A stretch of DNA of 45,354 nucleotides from Granulicella sp. (GTDB lineage Bacteria > Acidobacteriota > Terriglobia > Terriglobales > Acidobacteriaceae). The notes beneath the pieces were generated by a model. That model did not search any database. It worked only from the letters and a program-made list of their open reading frames with translations, and was not told where the DNA came from. Made by a program: the position numbers and the translations under genes. The DNA lies in contig DAHXNO010000190.1 of the NCBI GenBank assembly GCA_027365345.1, forward strand, positions 1 through 45,354, read 5' to 3'. This document shows, one piece after another, positions 35,301 through 42,879 of this stretch. Numbering within the stretch: position 1 is the first letter of the stretch; every line of letters starts with the position of its first letter.

Positions 35301-35854
35301 CTCGTCCGAGGGAAGATGTATTCCTGCCAGCCAGTGCGCGTGGTTGCGGTCAGTCTCACCTGAACGCCGCTCGCCAGCAACACCTCGTAGTCGTCAGGAT
35401 GCGCCTGCTCACGGGAGAATCTCGAGGCATAGTCCGATGGGTTCGACGAGGTGACCGGCCCGGTGGTGGGCATCAGCGGAAGATAGTTGAAGTTGCAAGC
35501 GTTGATGGTGGACTGGCTGAAGCCGTATATCTTGTCCGCAGACGGCGAGTCGCAGTGGTTGGCGCGGACGCCAGGACGGTTGAGCACCAGCGGGGCCTCT
35601 TGCACCATGCCGAACGGTTCACCTACGGCGGGAATGTCCCAACCCTCGTTCTGGGTGCCGATGAACTCGTTGACCAGCGCACTGGGGTCGACAGCCGTAC
35701 CTGCTGCCGGGGCGTTGCCCGGCGCACTCGCAGCGGTCGCGCCCGGCGCTGCGAATGAGGTGAGGCCAGCGGCGGCGACGAGCATGACGGAAAATAACAC
35801 TCCGACGTTCCCTGGCCAACGTCGAACAAGTACGCGATATCGCGGATGCATCAT
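32381..35854 (-). CDS. Secreted GH92 alpha-mannosidase-like glycosidase
   Basis: This very large exported protein (1157 residues) has a signal peptide (VGVLFSVMLVAAAGLTSFAAPG), the GH92 N-terminal beta-sandwich (ALVNEFIGTQNEGW, NFNYLPLMPTTG), and the (alpha/alpha)6 catalytic domain with HAFHEGGPSQYQWLVP near 590 and TGNDDMGEMSAWYV near 700. These carry the usual acid/base carboxylates. A NEW3-like domain (about 840-925) and a C-terminal beta-rich, carbohydrate-binding-like domain follow. GH92 enzymes are calcium-dependent exo-alpha-mannosidases. ATG at 35854 has AAGG before it. The linker style (SAPGNAPAAG) and extra domains are typical of Actinobacteria, so transfer is possible. It is next to tRNA-Arg. 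Confidence 0.93.
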   Translation of the reverse strand: MMHPRYRVLVRRWPGNVGVLFSVMLVAAAGLTSFAAPGATAASAPGNAPAAGTAVDPSALVNEFIGTQNEGWDIPAVGEPFGMVQEAPLVLNRPGVRANHCDSPSADKIYGFSQSTINACNFNYLPLMPTTGPVTSSNPSDYASRFSREQAHPDDYEVLLASGVQVRLTATTRTGWQEYIFPRTSQANVLFNVGARASSSEIQILDNRTIQGWAQYPHHKAFFSAKFSRPFTSFGTWNRSQMTPGSRDSANPGRGSNGGWVSFDTTKDDSPVVVKMGLSFTGIAGARTNLAVETNNFGFDFNAVRQALHQQWNVLLHQVNVSGGTHDQQVVFYTALYHSVLDPNVIGDVDGQYMGFDGKLHMAKDFTPYSNFSLWDTYRTQNQLIEMLAPAVAHDIDLSILAIARQDGWLPRWFLGTREANIMTGDPITSFLVEGWSKGLLSGKYAEEAYKYIRENATEVPPPNVPMNGRAGVAYFDRLGYIPYGLNVTSAANCPTEGSGASCCPTHGADNDCYYPASATLEYAAADASLALMARGLGHTQDAQMFTQLGQSFRNLFDKNIGFFRPRTMEGTWLSPYDTNTGNHAFHEGGPSQYQWLVPQDPAGLVKIMGGRKAATSRLDQFFDYPGLLVDPHGTVMHAWVSDPYQYYGPTTYDPDNEPNLPAPYMYAWSGRPDKTATVVRAAETLYTTAPGGMTGNDDMGEMSAWYVMSAIGLYPTMSGANFYVVTTPLFPHTVVSIGAYQNKQGGTLSISAPGASMARRYIASAKVNGKAWNRDWVGQSDIAHGGTIAFALSTSPSAWATADQDAPPSVDSVSSTERQLAAQLSPAQAVVEPSAASSTQQTLTLTLLATTPGTSRVHLTVTAPPGWLVSKPSTSIKVTSYGLPTQVKVPLKITAPAGTRLGAYKVLITADMPGDAPVHKQATIYAQEPGRCAIRTSTSCAVDLSGAYNQDGVATPANPSQGNFDGQGNSYAADLLPPPGPATFGGITYQAPPATGADPNFVKANGQAIVLPSGRFSSLNIIGAASNGSTGSNGLTAIITYQDGSTASVPLRFTNWTSPNPDFGNRVALRMAYRLGAAGKNPTAVSLYQTTLRLDPDKRIRAISLPFRSVPVWRTPGLTGTAWDHDSDLQIYAMTLLHERQTAQNGMKEGPQDRVR

Positions 35855-35974
35855 CTGAACCTTCCCAAATGGGGGCTGTGAGACGAATGGCAACGGTAGT
35901 ATAGCCCGCGATATCACCCTCTCAGTCCGTTTCTCTTCCTTCGTCTGTAGCGGTTTCTGCTACGCTAGAAGTGT

Positions 35975-36051
35975 GCGCCCGTAGCTCAGCTGGATAGAGC
36001 GGCAGCCTCCGAAGCTGTAGGTCAGAAGTTCGAATCTTCTCGGGCGCACCA
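35975..36051 (+). tRNA. tRNA-Arg (anticodon CCG)
   Basis: A complete cloverleaf can be folded by eye: acceptor GCGCCCG with CGGGCGC, D-arm GCTC...GAGC, anticodon stem GCAGC with GCTGT (one G-U), loop CTCCGAA giving anticodon CCG, and T-arm AGAAG-TTCGAAT-CTTCT. The 3' CCA is encoded (36049-36051). It reads codon CGG. A decayed second copy follows at 36084-36158. Confidence 0.96.
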
Positions 36052-36083
36052 GCTTTTCTTACTACGTTTCTCCGTTCCCGCGT

Positions 36084-36158
36084 GCCGCTCCCGGCTTGCT
36101 GGATGTCCGGCAGCCTGCGAAGCTGTTGGCGGAAGTTCGAATCTTCTCGGGCGCACCA
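36084..36158 (+). pseudogene. Decayed copy of tRNA-Arg
   Basis: The 75-base stretch lines up along its whole length with the functional tRNA 33 bases upstream. GGCAGCCTGCGAAGCTGT and GAAGTTCGAATCTTCTCGGG are nearly or fully identical, and the encoded ACCA is kept. The 5' acceptor strand (GCCGCTC) no longer pairs with CGGGCGC, the D-stem is broken and one base is missing in the variable loop. The anticodon would be GCG. It is most likely a non-functional tandem duplicate or a remnant attachment site. Confidence 0.85.
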
Positions 36159-36190
36159 ACTCTTCCCCAACTACTCACTCTGAATCTGCC

Positions 36191-36943
36191 CTAGCCCCAG
36201 GCATCAACCGTCACCGTGCGGACGCCCTCACGGTGAAACCTCTGCAGGAGTTCCTCGGTCACTTGCACGGTTGCACGCCTATCAGCGCCTATACCGCGCT
36301 GATGCCCATCATGCAGCAGGATGTTCGCGCCCTTGTTCCGGTTGCGAGCCCGCGCCAAGCCTTGGTCGACATGGGCCAGGATCTGTTCGGCGGAAATGGG
36401 ACGCCAATCGTAGCCCATGGCGTTCCACTGCACCAGCTTGAGTCCCAACCCCCGGGCGGCCTGAAACACCGCCGGTCGGCGCGCCCCATGGGGGGCGCGG
36501 AAGTAATGCACGGGGGCTCCGATGGCGTCTTCCAGGGCGCGGTTGCAGTCCCGCAGTTGCTGGTGGATCACCTGGAAGGACTGGAAGCTGAGCCAGGGAT
36601 GGGTCTGCGTATGGTTGCCGATGAGATGCCCGGAGGCGTGGACGCGGCGCACGAGCTCCGGACGCTCGCGGGCGAAGCGGCCGATCATGAAAAAGGTAGC
36701 CCGGGCGTTGTGGCGCGCCAGGATATCGAGAAGGGCCTCGGTAGCCACGTCGTTTGGGCCATCATCGTAGGTGAGCGCAGCTTCCGCCGGGTCGTCGCCG
36801 GCCAGAATGGTGCGCCCGAAGAGTTGAGAGGTGGGGCTGAGCGCGGCGTAGGCCAGGGTAAGGCCGGCGGCAGAGGCAGTCACAGCCACAGAGGCCGCCA
36901 GCGGGAGTTCCTCTGCGAAGGCCGGAATCAGCAGGCTCGACAT
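36191..36943 (-). CDS. Polysaccharide deacetylase family protein
   Basis: The 250-residue product has a hydrophobic N-terminus of about 40 residues that is probably a membrane anchor, then a NodB-homology domain: ALTYDDGPND with D60-D61, GNHTQTHPW with the metal His pair H111 and H115, YFRAPHGARRP, and a C-terminal ILLHDGH. These are the deacetylase metal and catalytic motifs. Substrates of such enzymes are chitin, peptidoglycan or exopolysaccharide; the sequence does not decide. It starts 2 bases after the bcp stop, so it is co-transcribed with it. Confidence 0.9.
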   Translation of the reverse strand: MSSLLIPAFAEELPLAASVAVTASAAGLTLAYAALSPTSQLFGRTILAGDDPAEAALTYDDGPNDVATEALLDILARHNARATFFMIGRFARERPELVRRVHASGHLIGNHTQTHPWLSFQSFQVIHQQLRDCNRALEDAIGAPVHYFRAPHGARRPAVFQAARGLGLKLVQWNAMGYDWRPISAEQILAHVDQGLARARNRNKGANILLHDGHQRGIGADRRATVQVTEELLQRFHREGVRTVTVDAWG

Positions 36944-36945
36944 GG

Positions 36946-37410
36946 TTACTTCTTCAGGAGTGCAAGAACCTCTTCGGCGTGGCCCTCGGGCTTGACCTTG
37001 GCAAAGATGTGCATCAGCCGGTGGTCCGGCCCGATGACAAAGGTGGTCCGCTCGATGCCGGTCACCTTTTTGCCATACATATTCTTCTCTTTGATCACCC
37101 CAAAGCGGTTGCAGATGGTTTGATCGGCATCGGCGAGCAGCGGGTACTGGAGACCGTACTTTTCTGCAAACTTCTTTTGCGCCTTGACCGTGTCACGAGA
37201 GATGCCCAGCACCACCACTCCCTTACCCTGGAGTGCCTTGAAGTGGGTGAGTTCTGACTGAAAGCCGCATGCCTCCAGGGTGCATCCGGGGGTGTTGGCC
37301 CGGGGATAGAAGAAGAGGACCACTGGCTTGCCGGCAACGCCGAAGAGATGGACGGTGTTGCCGTCCTGATCGGGGAGGCTGAAGTCTTCTACGATATCGC
37401 CAACTTGCAT
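36946..37410 (-). CDS. bcp: Thioredoxin-dependent peroxiredoxin (Bcp/PrxQ type)
   Basis: The 154-residue cytosolic enzyme reduces H2O2 and organic hydroperoxides. It has the thioredoxin-fold peroxidatic motif FFYPRANTPGCTLEACGF with C43 (peroxidatic) and C48 (resolving), the 5-residue spacing typical of the Bcp group. The C-terminal part has YPLLADADQTICNRFGV and TTFVIGPDHRLMHIF. The length is normal. It is directly followed by the deacetylase gene and lies 64 bases after the glycogen phosphorylase gene, all on the minus strand, so they may form one transcript. Confidence 0.95.
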   Translation of the reverse strand: MQVGDIVEDFSLPDQDGNTVHLFGVAGKPVVLFFYPRANTPGCTLEACGFQSELTHFKALQGKGVVVLGISRDTVKAQKKFAEKYGLQYPLLADADQTICNRFGVIKEKNMYGKKVTGIERTTFVIGPDHRLMHIFAKVKPEGHAEEVLALLKK

Positions 37411-37474
37411 GATTGGTTCTCCAAGGCGCGCGGTGCGGGAAACGGTGCTGCGAAAAGGCTAAGCGAGGCTAAGA

Positions 37475-39265
37475 CTAGGCGAGGATGGTCTGCTCGGTCT
37501 GGTCGTCGACGATCGCCTGGTTGGAGACAGCTTTGGCTACCGAGGGAGGAAAGTAGGCGTTGGCGACATACTGGCCCAGCATGCGATGAGTGTTGAAGAA
37601 GGCGCCGTTGATGGCGATGCAGTGGCGGCGCAGGCGTGCCCAGCGGGGTTTGTCGGCAAAGGCCGGAGCAACACAGTTCTCCAGCTTGTCATAGACGCGC
37701 TCGGCTTCGATTGCCTCGTCCTCGCAGTTTTCGATGGCCCAGCCGGTGATGTTCTCCGCGCAGCCTTCCACCCACCATCCGTCCAGCACGCTGAGGCTGG
37801 GAACGCCGTTGAGGGCGGCCTTCATGCCGCTGGTGCCGGAGGCCTCATAGGGGCGCAGCGGCGTATTCAGCCACACGTCCACGCCATTGGTGAGTTGCTC
37901 CCCTAACTCCCAGTCGTAGTTTTCCAGATACACGATGGACAGTGGGCTGTTTGTGAGCTGGGAGGCGACAGCGAAGATGTCGCGGATGAGGCCCTTGCCT
38001 GCGTTATCGGCGGGGTGCGACTTGCCGGCCATCAGAATCTGGAGGCCACCAATTCGCTCGGCGATTTCGATGAGGCGCTGGGGAGATTGCAGCACCAGGC
38101 TGGCGCGCTTGTAGGTTGCCACGCGGCGAGCAAAGCCCAGGGTAAGCACCTTGGGGTCCAGCAAGACCCCCGTGCGCTGCTGCACGGTGTGCAGCAGACG
38201 ATGTTTGCTGATCTGATGGGTGGCTTCGATGACTTCAGGCTCTATGCCGTACACCGAGCGGAAGTACTGGTTATCGCAACGCCACGCCGGTATCTCTTTG
38301 TCCAGAAGATCCTGAAAGGGCTGAGAGATCCAGGTGGCGGCGTGCACGCCGTTGGTGATGGAGTGCACGGGGTACTCGGGGAACATCTGTTGGGAGACCT
38401 TGCCGTGCAACATGGAGACGCCGTTGACGTAGCGCGAGAAGCGCAGGGCGATGTAGGTCATGTTCAGCAGGTCGTTGTGCAGAGCGCCGAACCGTTCGAT
38501 AGCGGCCGAACGGTCCGCACCCAGCACCTGCATCATCTGATCCAGTCCAAACTTGTCGTGTCCGGCCGGTACGGGCGTGTGGGTAGTAAAGATGCACTGC
38601 TGCTTCACCGCCTCTGCGTCGGCCTCGGTTGCGTTGCTGAGAGGCGCAGGAGCAACCCGCGCCTCCAGTAGGCCGATTGAGAGCAGAGCGGCGTGACCCT
38701 CGTTCATGTGGCAGACCTCAGGCACGCAGCCCAAGGCACGCAGCAGGTGGATGCCGCCCAAGCCGAGGATGGCCTCCTGGCAGAGGCGATAGTAGGTATC
38801 GCCGCCATACAGATGATCGGTGAGCCGGCGGTCCCAGGGGTCGTTACCCTCCAGATCGCTGTCCAGAAGAAATACCGGGACGATGTGGCCGGATACGCCG
38901 ACCACGTCAAAACGCCAGGCACATAGAGTAATCTCACGGCCTTGCATGGTGAGGGTCACCGTCTGACCGGCGGATGGAAGGGTGGTCTCCGGCGACCATC
39001 TTACCTCGCTCTCCGTCTGTTGACCAGAATGATCCAGGTGCTGCTCAAAGTAACCGCGCCGGTGCACCAGCGAGATTGCGACCATGGAAAGGCCTGTATC
39101 CGCGGCTGAGCGCAGGGTATCGCCAGCCAGCATGCCCAGGCCGCCGGAGTATGTCGGCAACGTCTTGGAGAGGGCGATCTCCATAGAAAAGTACGCGATC
39201 TTGCGATCGGTGATATCGAATGGAGTGGATTGGGTACCGGCGAATGCAGGTGACTTAAGGCTCAT
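37475..39265 (-). CDS. glgP: Alpha-glucan phosphorylase (GlgP family)
   Basis: The enzyme releases glucose 1-phosphate from glycogen or maltodextrins. The 596-residue product is of the short bacterial/archaeal type. It has KIAYFSMEIALSKTLPTYSGGLG, HMNEGHAALLSIGLLEAR, FTTHTPVPAGHDKF, HSITNGVHAATW, LGFARRVATYKR and the PLP-lysine motif EASGTSGMKAALNG followed by SLSVLDGWWVEG. All parts of the phosphorylase active site appear present. It lacks the N-terminal extension of longer homologues. It may be in one operon with bcp and the deacetylase. glgC in the same window covers the synthesis side. Confidence 0.94.
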   Translation of the reverse strand: MSLKSPAFAGTQSTPFDITDRKIAYFSMEIALSKTLPTYSGGLGMLAGDTLRSAADTGLSMVAISLVHRRGYFEQHLDHSGQQTESEVRWSPETTLPSAGQTVTLTMQGREITLCAWRFDVVGVSGHIVPVFLLDSDLEGNDPWDRRLTDHLYGGDTYYRLCQEAILGLGGIHLLRALGCVPEVCHMNEGHAALLSIGLLEARVAPAPLSNATEADAEAVKQQCIFTTHTPVPAGHDKFGLDQMMQVLGADRSAAIERFGALHNDLLNMTYIALRFSRYVNGVSMLHGKVSQQMFPEYPVHSITNGVHAATWISQPFQDLLDKEIPAWRCDNQYFRSVYGIEPEVIEATHQISKHRLLHTVQQRTGVLLDPKVLTLGFARRVATYKRASLVLQSPQRLIEIAERIGGLQILMAGKSHPADNAGKGLIRDIFAVASQLTNSPLSIVYLENYDWELGEQLTNGVDVWLNTPLRPYEASGTSGMKAALNGVPSLSVLDGWWVEGCAENITGWAIENCEDEAIEAERVYDKLENCVAPAFADKPRWARLRRHCIAINGAFFNTHRMLGQYVANAYFPPSVAKAVSNQAIVDDQTEQTILA

Positions 39266-39634
39266 GAAAGACGAAATTCTCCTTCAGGCCAGGCTCGGCG
39301 CCCAACGTGGCGCGTTCTTTCCGGATGGGGAGGTCGATCCGGCCTGGGCACTGTAAACGCGAACAGAAGATGTATCGGCAGATCTTCGGAGCCAGTTATG
39401 GTTTCCTTTTCCGTGCCACCGATAGATTCTCCAATGCGCTTTAGTTTATCAAGTTTGAAGTCAGAATTGAGGACGAGGAACCGAATCCGTCATGCGCAAT
39501 GGAAGCGCACTTCTGCGCCCAAAGCGCGTGGTTCCTGCGCAATACGGCTGCGCTTTGTGTCGCAAAGTCACTGCGTGCTGCCTTATGGCGCTCGAAGTTG
39601 CTACCCCGAAGCGCTCATCTTGAGCGGATTCTGA
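39266..39634. other. Intergenic region upstream of the phosphorylase gene
   Basis: No gene is supported in these 369 bases. A patch of lower GC near 39430-39480 could hold the phosphorylase promoter, but I cannot place it with confidence, and I see no repeats. Confidence 0.4.
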
Positions 39635-39925
39635 TCAGGCACTCTTGAAGCCGAACTTCAGGAGCAGTCCCACGATCATAGCCAGCAAGAAGGCCAGAGT
39701 CGCGTTCAGCAACGCGGTGTGGATTTTCTTGCGCGCAGCGGCGATGAGCAGGATCAGGAGATAGAGGGCCAGCATCAGCAGGATGCCGTCATAGACAAAG
39801 ACCCGGCCCGCTCCGATGTTGAAACTGAGTGTGGGCAAGAGGTGAAATACAGGAAGGAAGGACCCGATAGCAAAGGCCAGCAGGTACAGGATGAACTGTA
39901 GAACGATCGAAAGAACGCGCTTCAT
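39635..39925 (-). CDS. Small integral membrane protein of unknown function
   Basis: The 96-residue product has three hydrophobic segments: VLSIVLQFILYLLAFAIGSF, ILLMLALYLLILLIAA and LLNATLAFLLAMIVGLLLKFG. A loop between the first two carries HLLPTLSFNIGAGRVFVYDG. GGGAGG stands shortly before the ATG, so the start is secure. I recognise no family. It lies between the phosphorylase and the adenosine deaminase genes, in the same direction but with gaps of about 100-370 bases, so it may be independent. Confidence 0.75.
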   Translation of the reverse strand: MKRVLSIVLQFILYLLAFAIGSFLPVFHLLPTLSFNIGAGRVFVYDGILLMLALYLLILLIAAARKKIHTALLNATLAFLLAMIVGLLLKFGFKSA

Positions 39926-40024
39926 CGTGGTTTCCTCCCTTTAATTTACACTTCCAGCTTGATGCGTCGGCATCCTGATTTGCCGCTGACTCGATGCGCT
40001 GCTGTGAATGCGTCCCGGCAAGTG

Positions 40025-41755
40025 CTACGGCGCGGCTTCAAATGCAGCCAGCCGGCGCTCCAGTTCCCACTGAGCCGCGGCCTTTTCGCTGCTGTTGAGC
40101 AGCGTGCGGCAGGCCTCCGACGGCTGGCTGGCAGCGGTGATAGGAGCGGCACACGCCGTCCGGCGTCTGTTGAAGTCATCCGGGACGGCCCACAGACTCT
40201 GGCCATGCAGGAAGGAGTGCTCCAGCGAGGTTCTAGCGGAGCGCTTCAGATCCAGGTAGGTGAGGCCCTGTTCCTCTACGCCGCGCACATACTCGTGAGT
40301 CAGGTCGATGCGGGAGACGCCTTCATCGTCAGTGGAGAGCGCCCAGGGAACGTGCGCGGCCATGTAGGCGTGCAGCGGATGCGCCCGGCCTTTGATCCCG
40401 AGGATGACCGCGTTGGAGGTGAGGTTGATCTCCACCATGATGTGCCGAGCCATCATCTCCTGGAGCAGGGCCCGGGGATGATCTTCATAGAGCAGATCGA
40501 CGCCGTGGCCAATGCGTTCGGCATGGCCCAACTCAATGGCCTGGCGAATATGGAAGCTGAGTCCCGCGGGAGGAACCATCCCAGGGGCCAACTCGCCGGC
40601 GTGCAGCGTGATCGGCACCCGGGGATAGACGCTGTGCAGATAGTCCAACATCTCCATCTGGAGGTGGTAATCGCGCATGGAGAGGTACCCGTCTTCGGGC
40701 ATCACAAAGTTGATGCCGACGACATCGGGAGAGTCAGGGTTGGCGTTGCCGGCAGCCGAGACGACCTCAAAGCCCAGTAGCGTTTGCGCAAAGACCTGTT
40801 GCGGAGGAAAGCCGCGCAGCACCTGATAAAGCCAATGGACGCGCACCGCACAGGCTGAAGACGGTTTGACAGTCTTTGATGTCTGGCGCCCGCTTGCGCA
40901 GTGCTCCAGGGCGTTGCGCTGCTGCTCTGCGCCGGCCAACTGGCTTCTGTCTATCGCTACTTCGTCATCGAGACCCGCGGAGAGGAGCTGCTGCCGCAGC
41001 CGCGCCAGTTCGGCGAAGGTGACGTTGTTTGCGGCATCGGCGGGCCAGCCGAACTTGTAACCGAGCGCAGCAGCGTGGGAGAACTGCGGGGTCTGCATGA
41101 TCTCCAGGTACTGCTCGTTCTGCGCGGCGGCGCGGGTGACCACCTCATCGAGCCATTCGCCGGCTTCACCGGTCACGGCGTCGAAGCGGGCGAAGGTAGA
41201 GAAGAACTGATCGTGGCCGCTGATACCTTGAGTCGGCACAAAGGATCGCATAGAGAGGCTGTCTACCAGATCGTCATAGAGCGGCTGATCGGCCAGAGCT
41301 GAGCTGGCTGGAACCTGATTGGGAGCGCAAGTCTTCTGTTCGCTTCGCACATACTGCCTTTGTGCGGGGGCTACCAGGCGAACGGCATCCTGACCTGTGG
41401 GCTGCGCTGGACTGCGGTGCTCAACCGAGGCGACGCAGAGTCCCTGACGAGCTGCTTCGGCGATCAACGTCTCCGCGTAAATCGCGCCGGAGAGATGCAT
41501 GTGCAGGTCAGCGCCCTTGGGAAAGGATTTGAGCAAGGCATACAGCTCGCCTGGCCCCATTGCTTTGGCGCGATCGAGTGCGTGTGTAGCGCGGGCTTCG
41601 CCTGCGGTCATCAAGGCGTGGGGCGCGGCGACCGCCAGGGATGGCGCAGCCGATGTGGCCGCAGCCTGTGGGCTCTGCGCATCGCAGGCTGTATGGCAGG
41701 CGGCGAGACCGCCCAAGAGGATGAAGAGACGGAGAGCGAAGCCGACACGATTCAT
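40025..41755 (-). CDS. Adenosine deaminase-like lipoprotein
   Basis: This 576-residue member of the amidohydrolase/adenosine deaminase superfamily converts adenosine (or a related compound) to inosine. The N-terminal MNRVGFALRLFILLGGLAAC ends in a lipobox Cys (C20), so it is predicted to be an exported lipoprotein. Metal and catalytic motifs are present: GADLHMHLSG (H85, H87), LHAGE, GHGVDLLYED and STDDEGVSR. The length exceeds that of cytosolic ADA (about 340), owing to extra N-terminal and mid-domain segments, as in extracellular ADGF-type enzymes. The start at 41755 is chosen for the lipoprotein signal; the frame extends to 41800. A role in scavenging extracellular nucleosides alongside apt is plausible. 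Confidence 0.9.
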   Translation of the reverse strand: MNRVGFALRLFILLGGLAACHTACDAQSPQAAATSAAPSLAVAAPHALMTAGEARATHALDRAKAMGPGELYALLKSFPKGADLHMHLSGAIYAETLIAEAARQGLCVASVEHRSPAQPTGQDAVRLVAPAQRQYVRSEQKTCAPNQVPASSALADQPLYDDLVDSLSMRSFVPTQGISGHDQFFSTFARFDAVTGEAGEWLDEVVTRAAAQNEQYLEIMQTPQFSHAAALGYKFGWPADAANNVTFAELARLRQQLLSAGLDDEVAIDRSQLAGAEQQRNALEHCASGRQTSKTVKPSSACAVRVHWLYQVLRGFPPQQVFAQTLLGFEVVSAAGNANPDSPDVVGINFVMPEDGYLSMRDYHLQMEMLDYLHSVYPRVPITLHAGELAPGMVPPAGLSFHIRQAIELGHAERIGHGVDLLYEDHPRALLQEMMARHIMVEINLTSNAVILGIKGRAHPLHAYMAAHVPWALSTDDEGVSRIDLTHEYVRGVEEQGLTYLDLKRSARTSLEHSFLHGQSLWAVPDDFNRRRTACAAPITAASQPSEACRTLLNSSEKAAAQWELERRLAAFEAAP

Positions 41756-41933
41756 GCTTCGGGGCCTTTCGTTGGCGGAAGTTCTTGAAGAATACCCCAT
41801 GGGTTCTTCGCTGAGAAGGCGTCACGGCGAGTCGCCTGGAATGTGCTGGACGTGTCTGGACCCTGCGGGAGTCTGCGAAGGGGCCGACCAGATAAAGGAT
41901 GCTGGGCGCGCACAGTTCTGGCCAGCGACGGCT

Positions 41934-42827
41934 TCAGCGAACTTCGTGAAAGGTCCGGTTCCACCGTGTTCCATCCAGCAGATGCCGGGCCTCATGCAAC
42001 ATGAAGGCGAGCTGGCCGGTCAGGCTCGTCTGGTTCTGCCGGCCTTGCGGGGTACGGAACGACCAATAGACAAACAACGGACGGCCCAGGATGTTCTTTT
42101 CGGGAACAAACCCCCAGAAGCGGCTGTCCAGGCTGTCGGCGCGGTTGTCGCCCATGACGAACACGTTTCCCTGCGGCACGACTACGTCGCCTCCCTGGAC
42201 GTATTGCGGCAACTCGTCTATCCAGGTCAAGGTCCGTTCATCGATCGCGACTTGATTGAGGCAGTCTGTCTCCTGCTGCGCATTTTGGCACAGGGCTCGT
42301 GTCGCAAGGTCGCTCGCTGCCCACTCTTTCATTCCGGGCAGATCGGAAGGGAAGTCGTCCCGGTAAGAGACCAGATCGTTGCTGGAGGGCTGAATGGCGT
42401 AGGGCTCGATCTGTTTGACGCCGTTCAGGTACACGGCCCCGTTTTGCAGGTGGATTCGGTCGCCCGCAACCGCGATCGCCCGTTTTACCAGGATCATGCC
42501 CGGCTCCTCGCTATGCGGCTTGAGGAACACGACTACGTCACCTCGGCGCACCGGCCGGTAATGCATGAAGGGAGTCCAGCGGCTGGACGGGGCCAACGTC
42601 TGGTGATCCACAATGAGGTGATCGCCCACCAGCAGCGTGTTGATCATCGATGGGGAGGGAATATCGAAGTTTTGCAGGATAAACCCGATCACAAACAAGT
42701 AGACGGCCAGCATGGCGCAGAGCGCGGATAAACCCTCTAAAGGGGTCTCGTCCCGCTGGCTGTTTGCCGATGAGCCTATGGAGCCCGCTTTGATTCTGCC
42801 GTTACCCTCTACCCGTGTCGAGCGCAA
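41934..42827 (-). CDS. lepB: Signal peptidase I, first of two
   Basis: This membrane serine protease removes signal peptides from exported proteins. The 297-residue product has a membrane segment (LCAMLAVYLFVIGFIL), then the catalytic Ser in FDIPSPSMINTL (S60) and the general-base Lys in MILVKRAIAVAGD (K115), followed by QGNVFVMGDNRADSLDSRFWG. A TTG at 42827 with GGAGG about 5 bases upstream is the best start; GTG at 42857 is an alternative. An insert of about 60 residues (EPYAIQPSSNDLV to ERTLTWIDELPQ) distinguishes it from the neighbour. It follows the second signal peptidase gene by 52 bases. Confidence 0.92.
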   Translation of the reverse strand: MRSTRVEGNGRIKAGSIGSSANSQRDETPLEGLSALCAMLAVYLFVIGFILQNFDIPSPSMINTLLVGDHLIVDHQTLAPSSRWTPFMHYRPVRRGDVVVFLKPHSEEPGMILVKRAIAVAGDRIHLQNGAVYLNGVKQIEPYAIQPSSNDLVSYRDDFPSDLPGMKEWAASDLATRALCQNAQQETDCLNQVAIDERTLTWIDELPQYVQGGDVVVPQGNVFVMGDNRADSLDSRFWGFVPEKNILGRPLFVYWSFRTPQGRQNQTSLTGQLAFMLHEARHLLDGTRWNRTFHEVR

Positions 42828-42879
42828 AGCATCCTCCCGCCAATCCAAGCAGCGCACCGGTATTGGCTGTATCGCAACT

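Noticed and set aside
34673-35758. 361-codon plus-strand open frame antisense to the GH92 gene
   Set aside because: It is a shadow of the GH92 gene, Arg/Val/Gly/His-rich and motif-free.
35922-36170. 82-codon minus-strand frame with KIRTSDLQLRRLPLYPAELRA and a second similar segment
   Set aside because: It is the well-known antisense translation of a tRNA gene. The two similar segments are simply the functional tRNA-Arg and its decayed copy read backwards.
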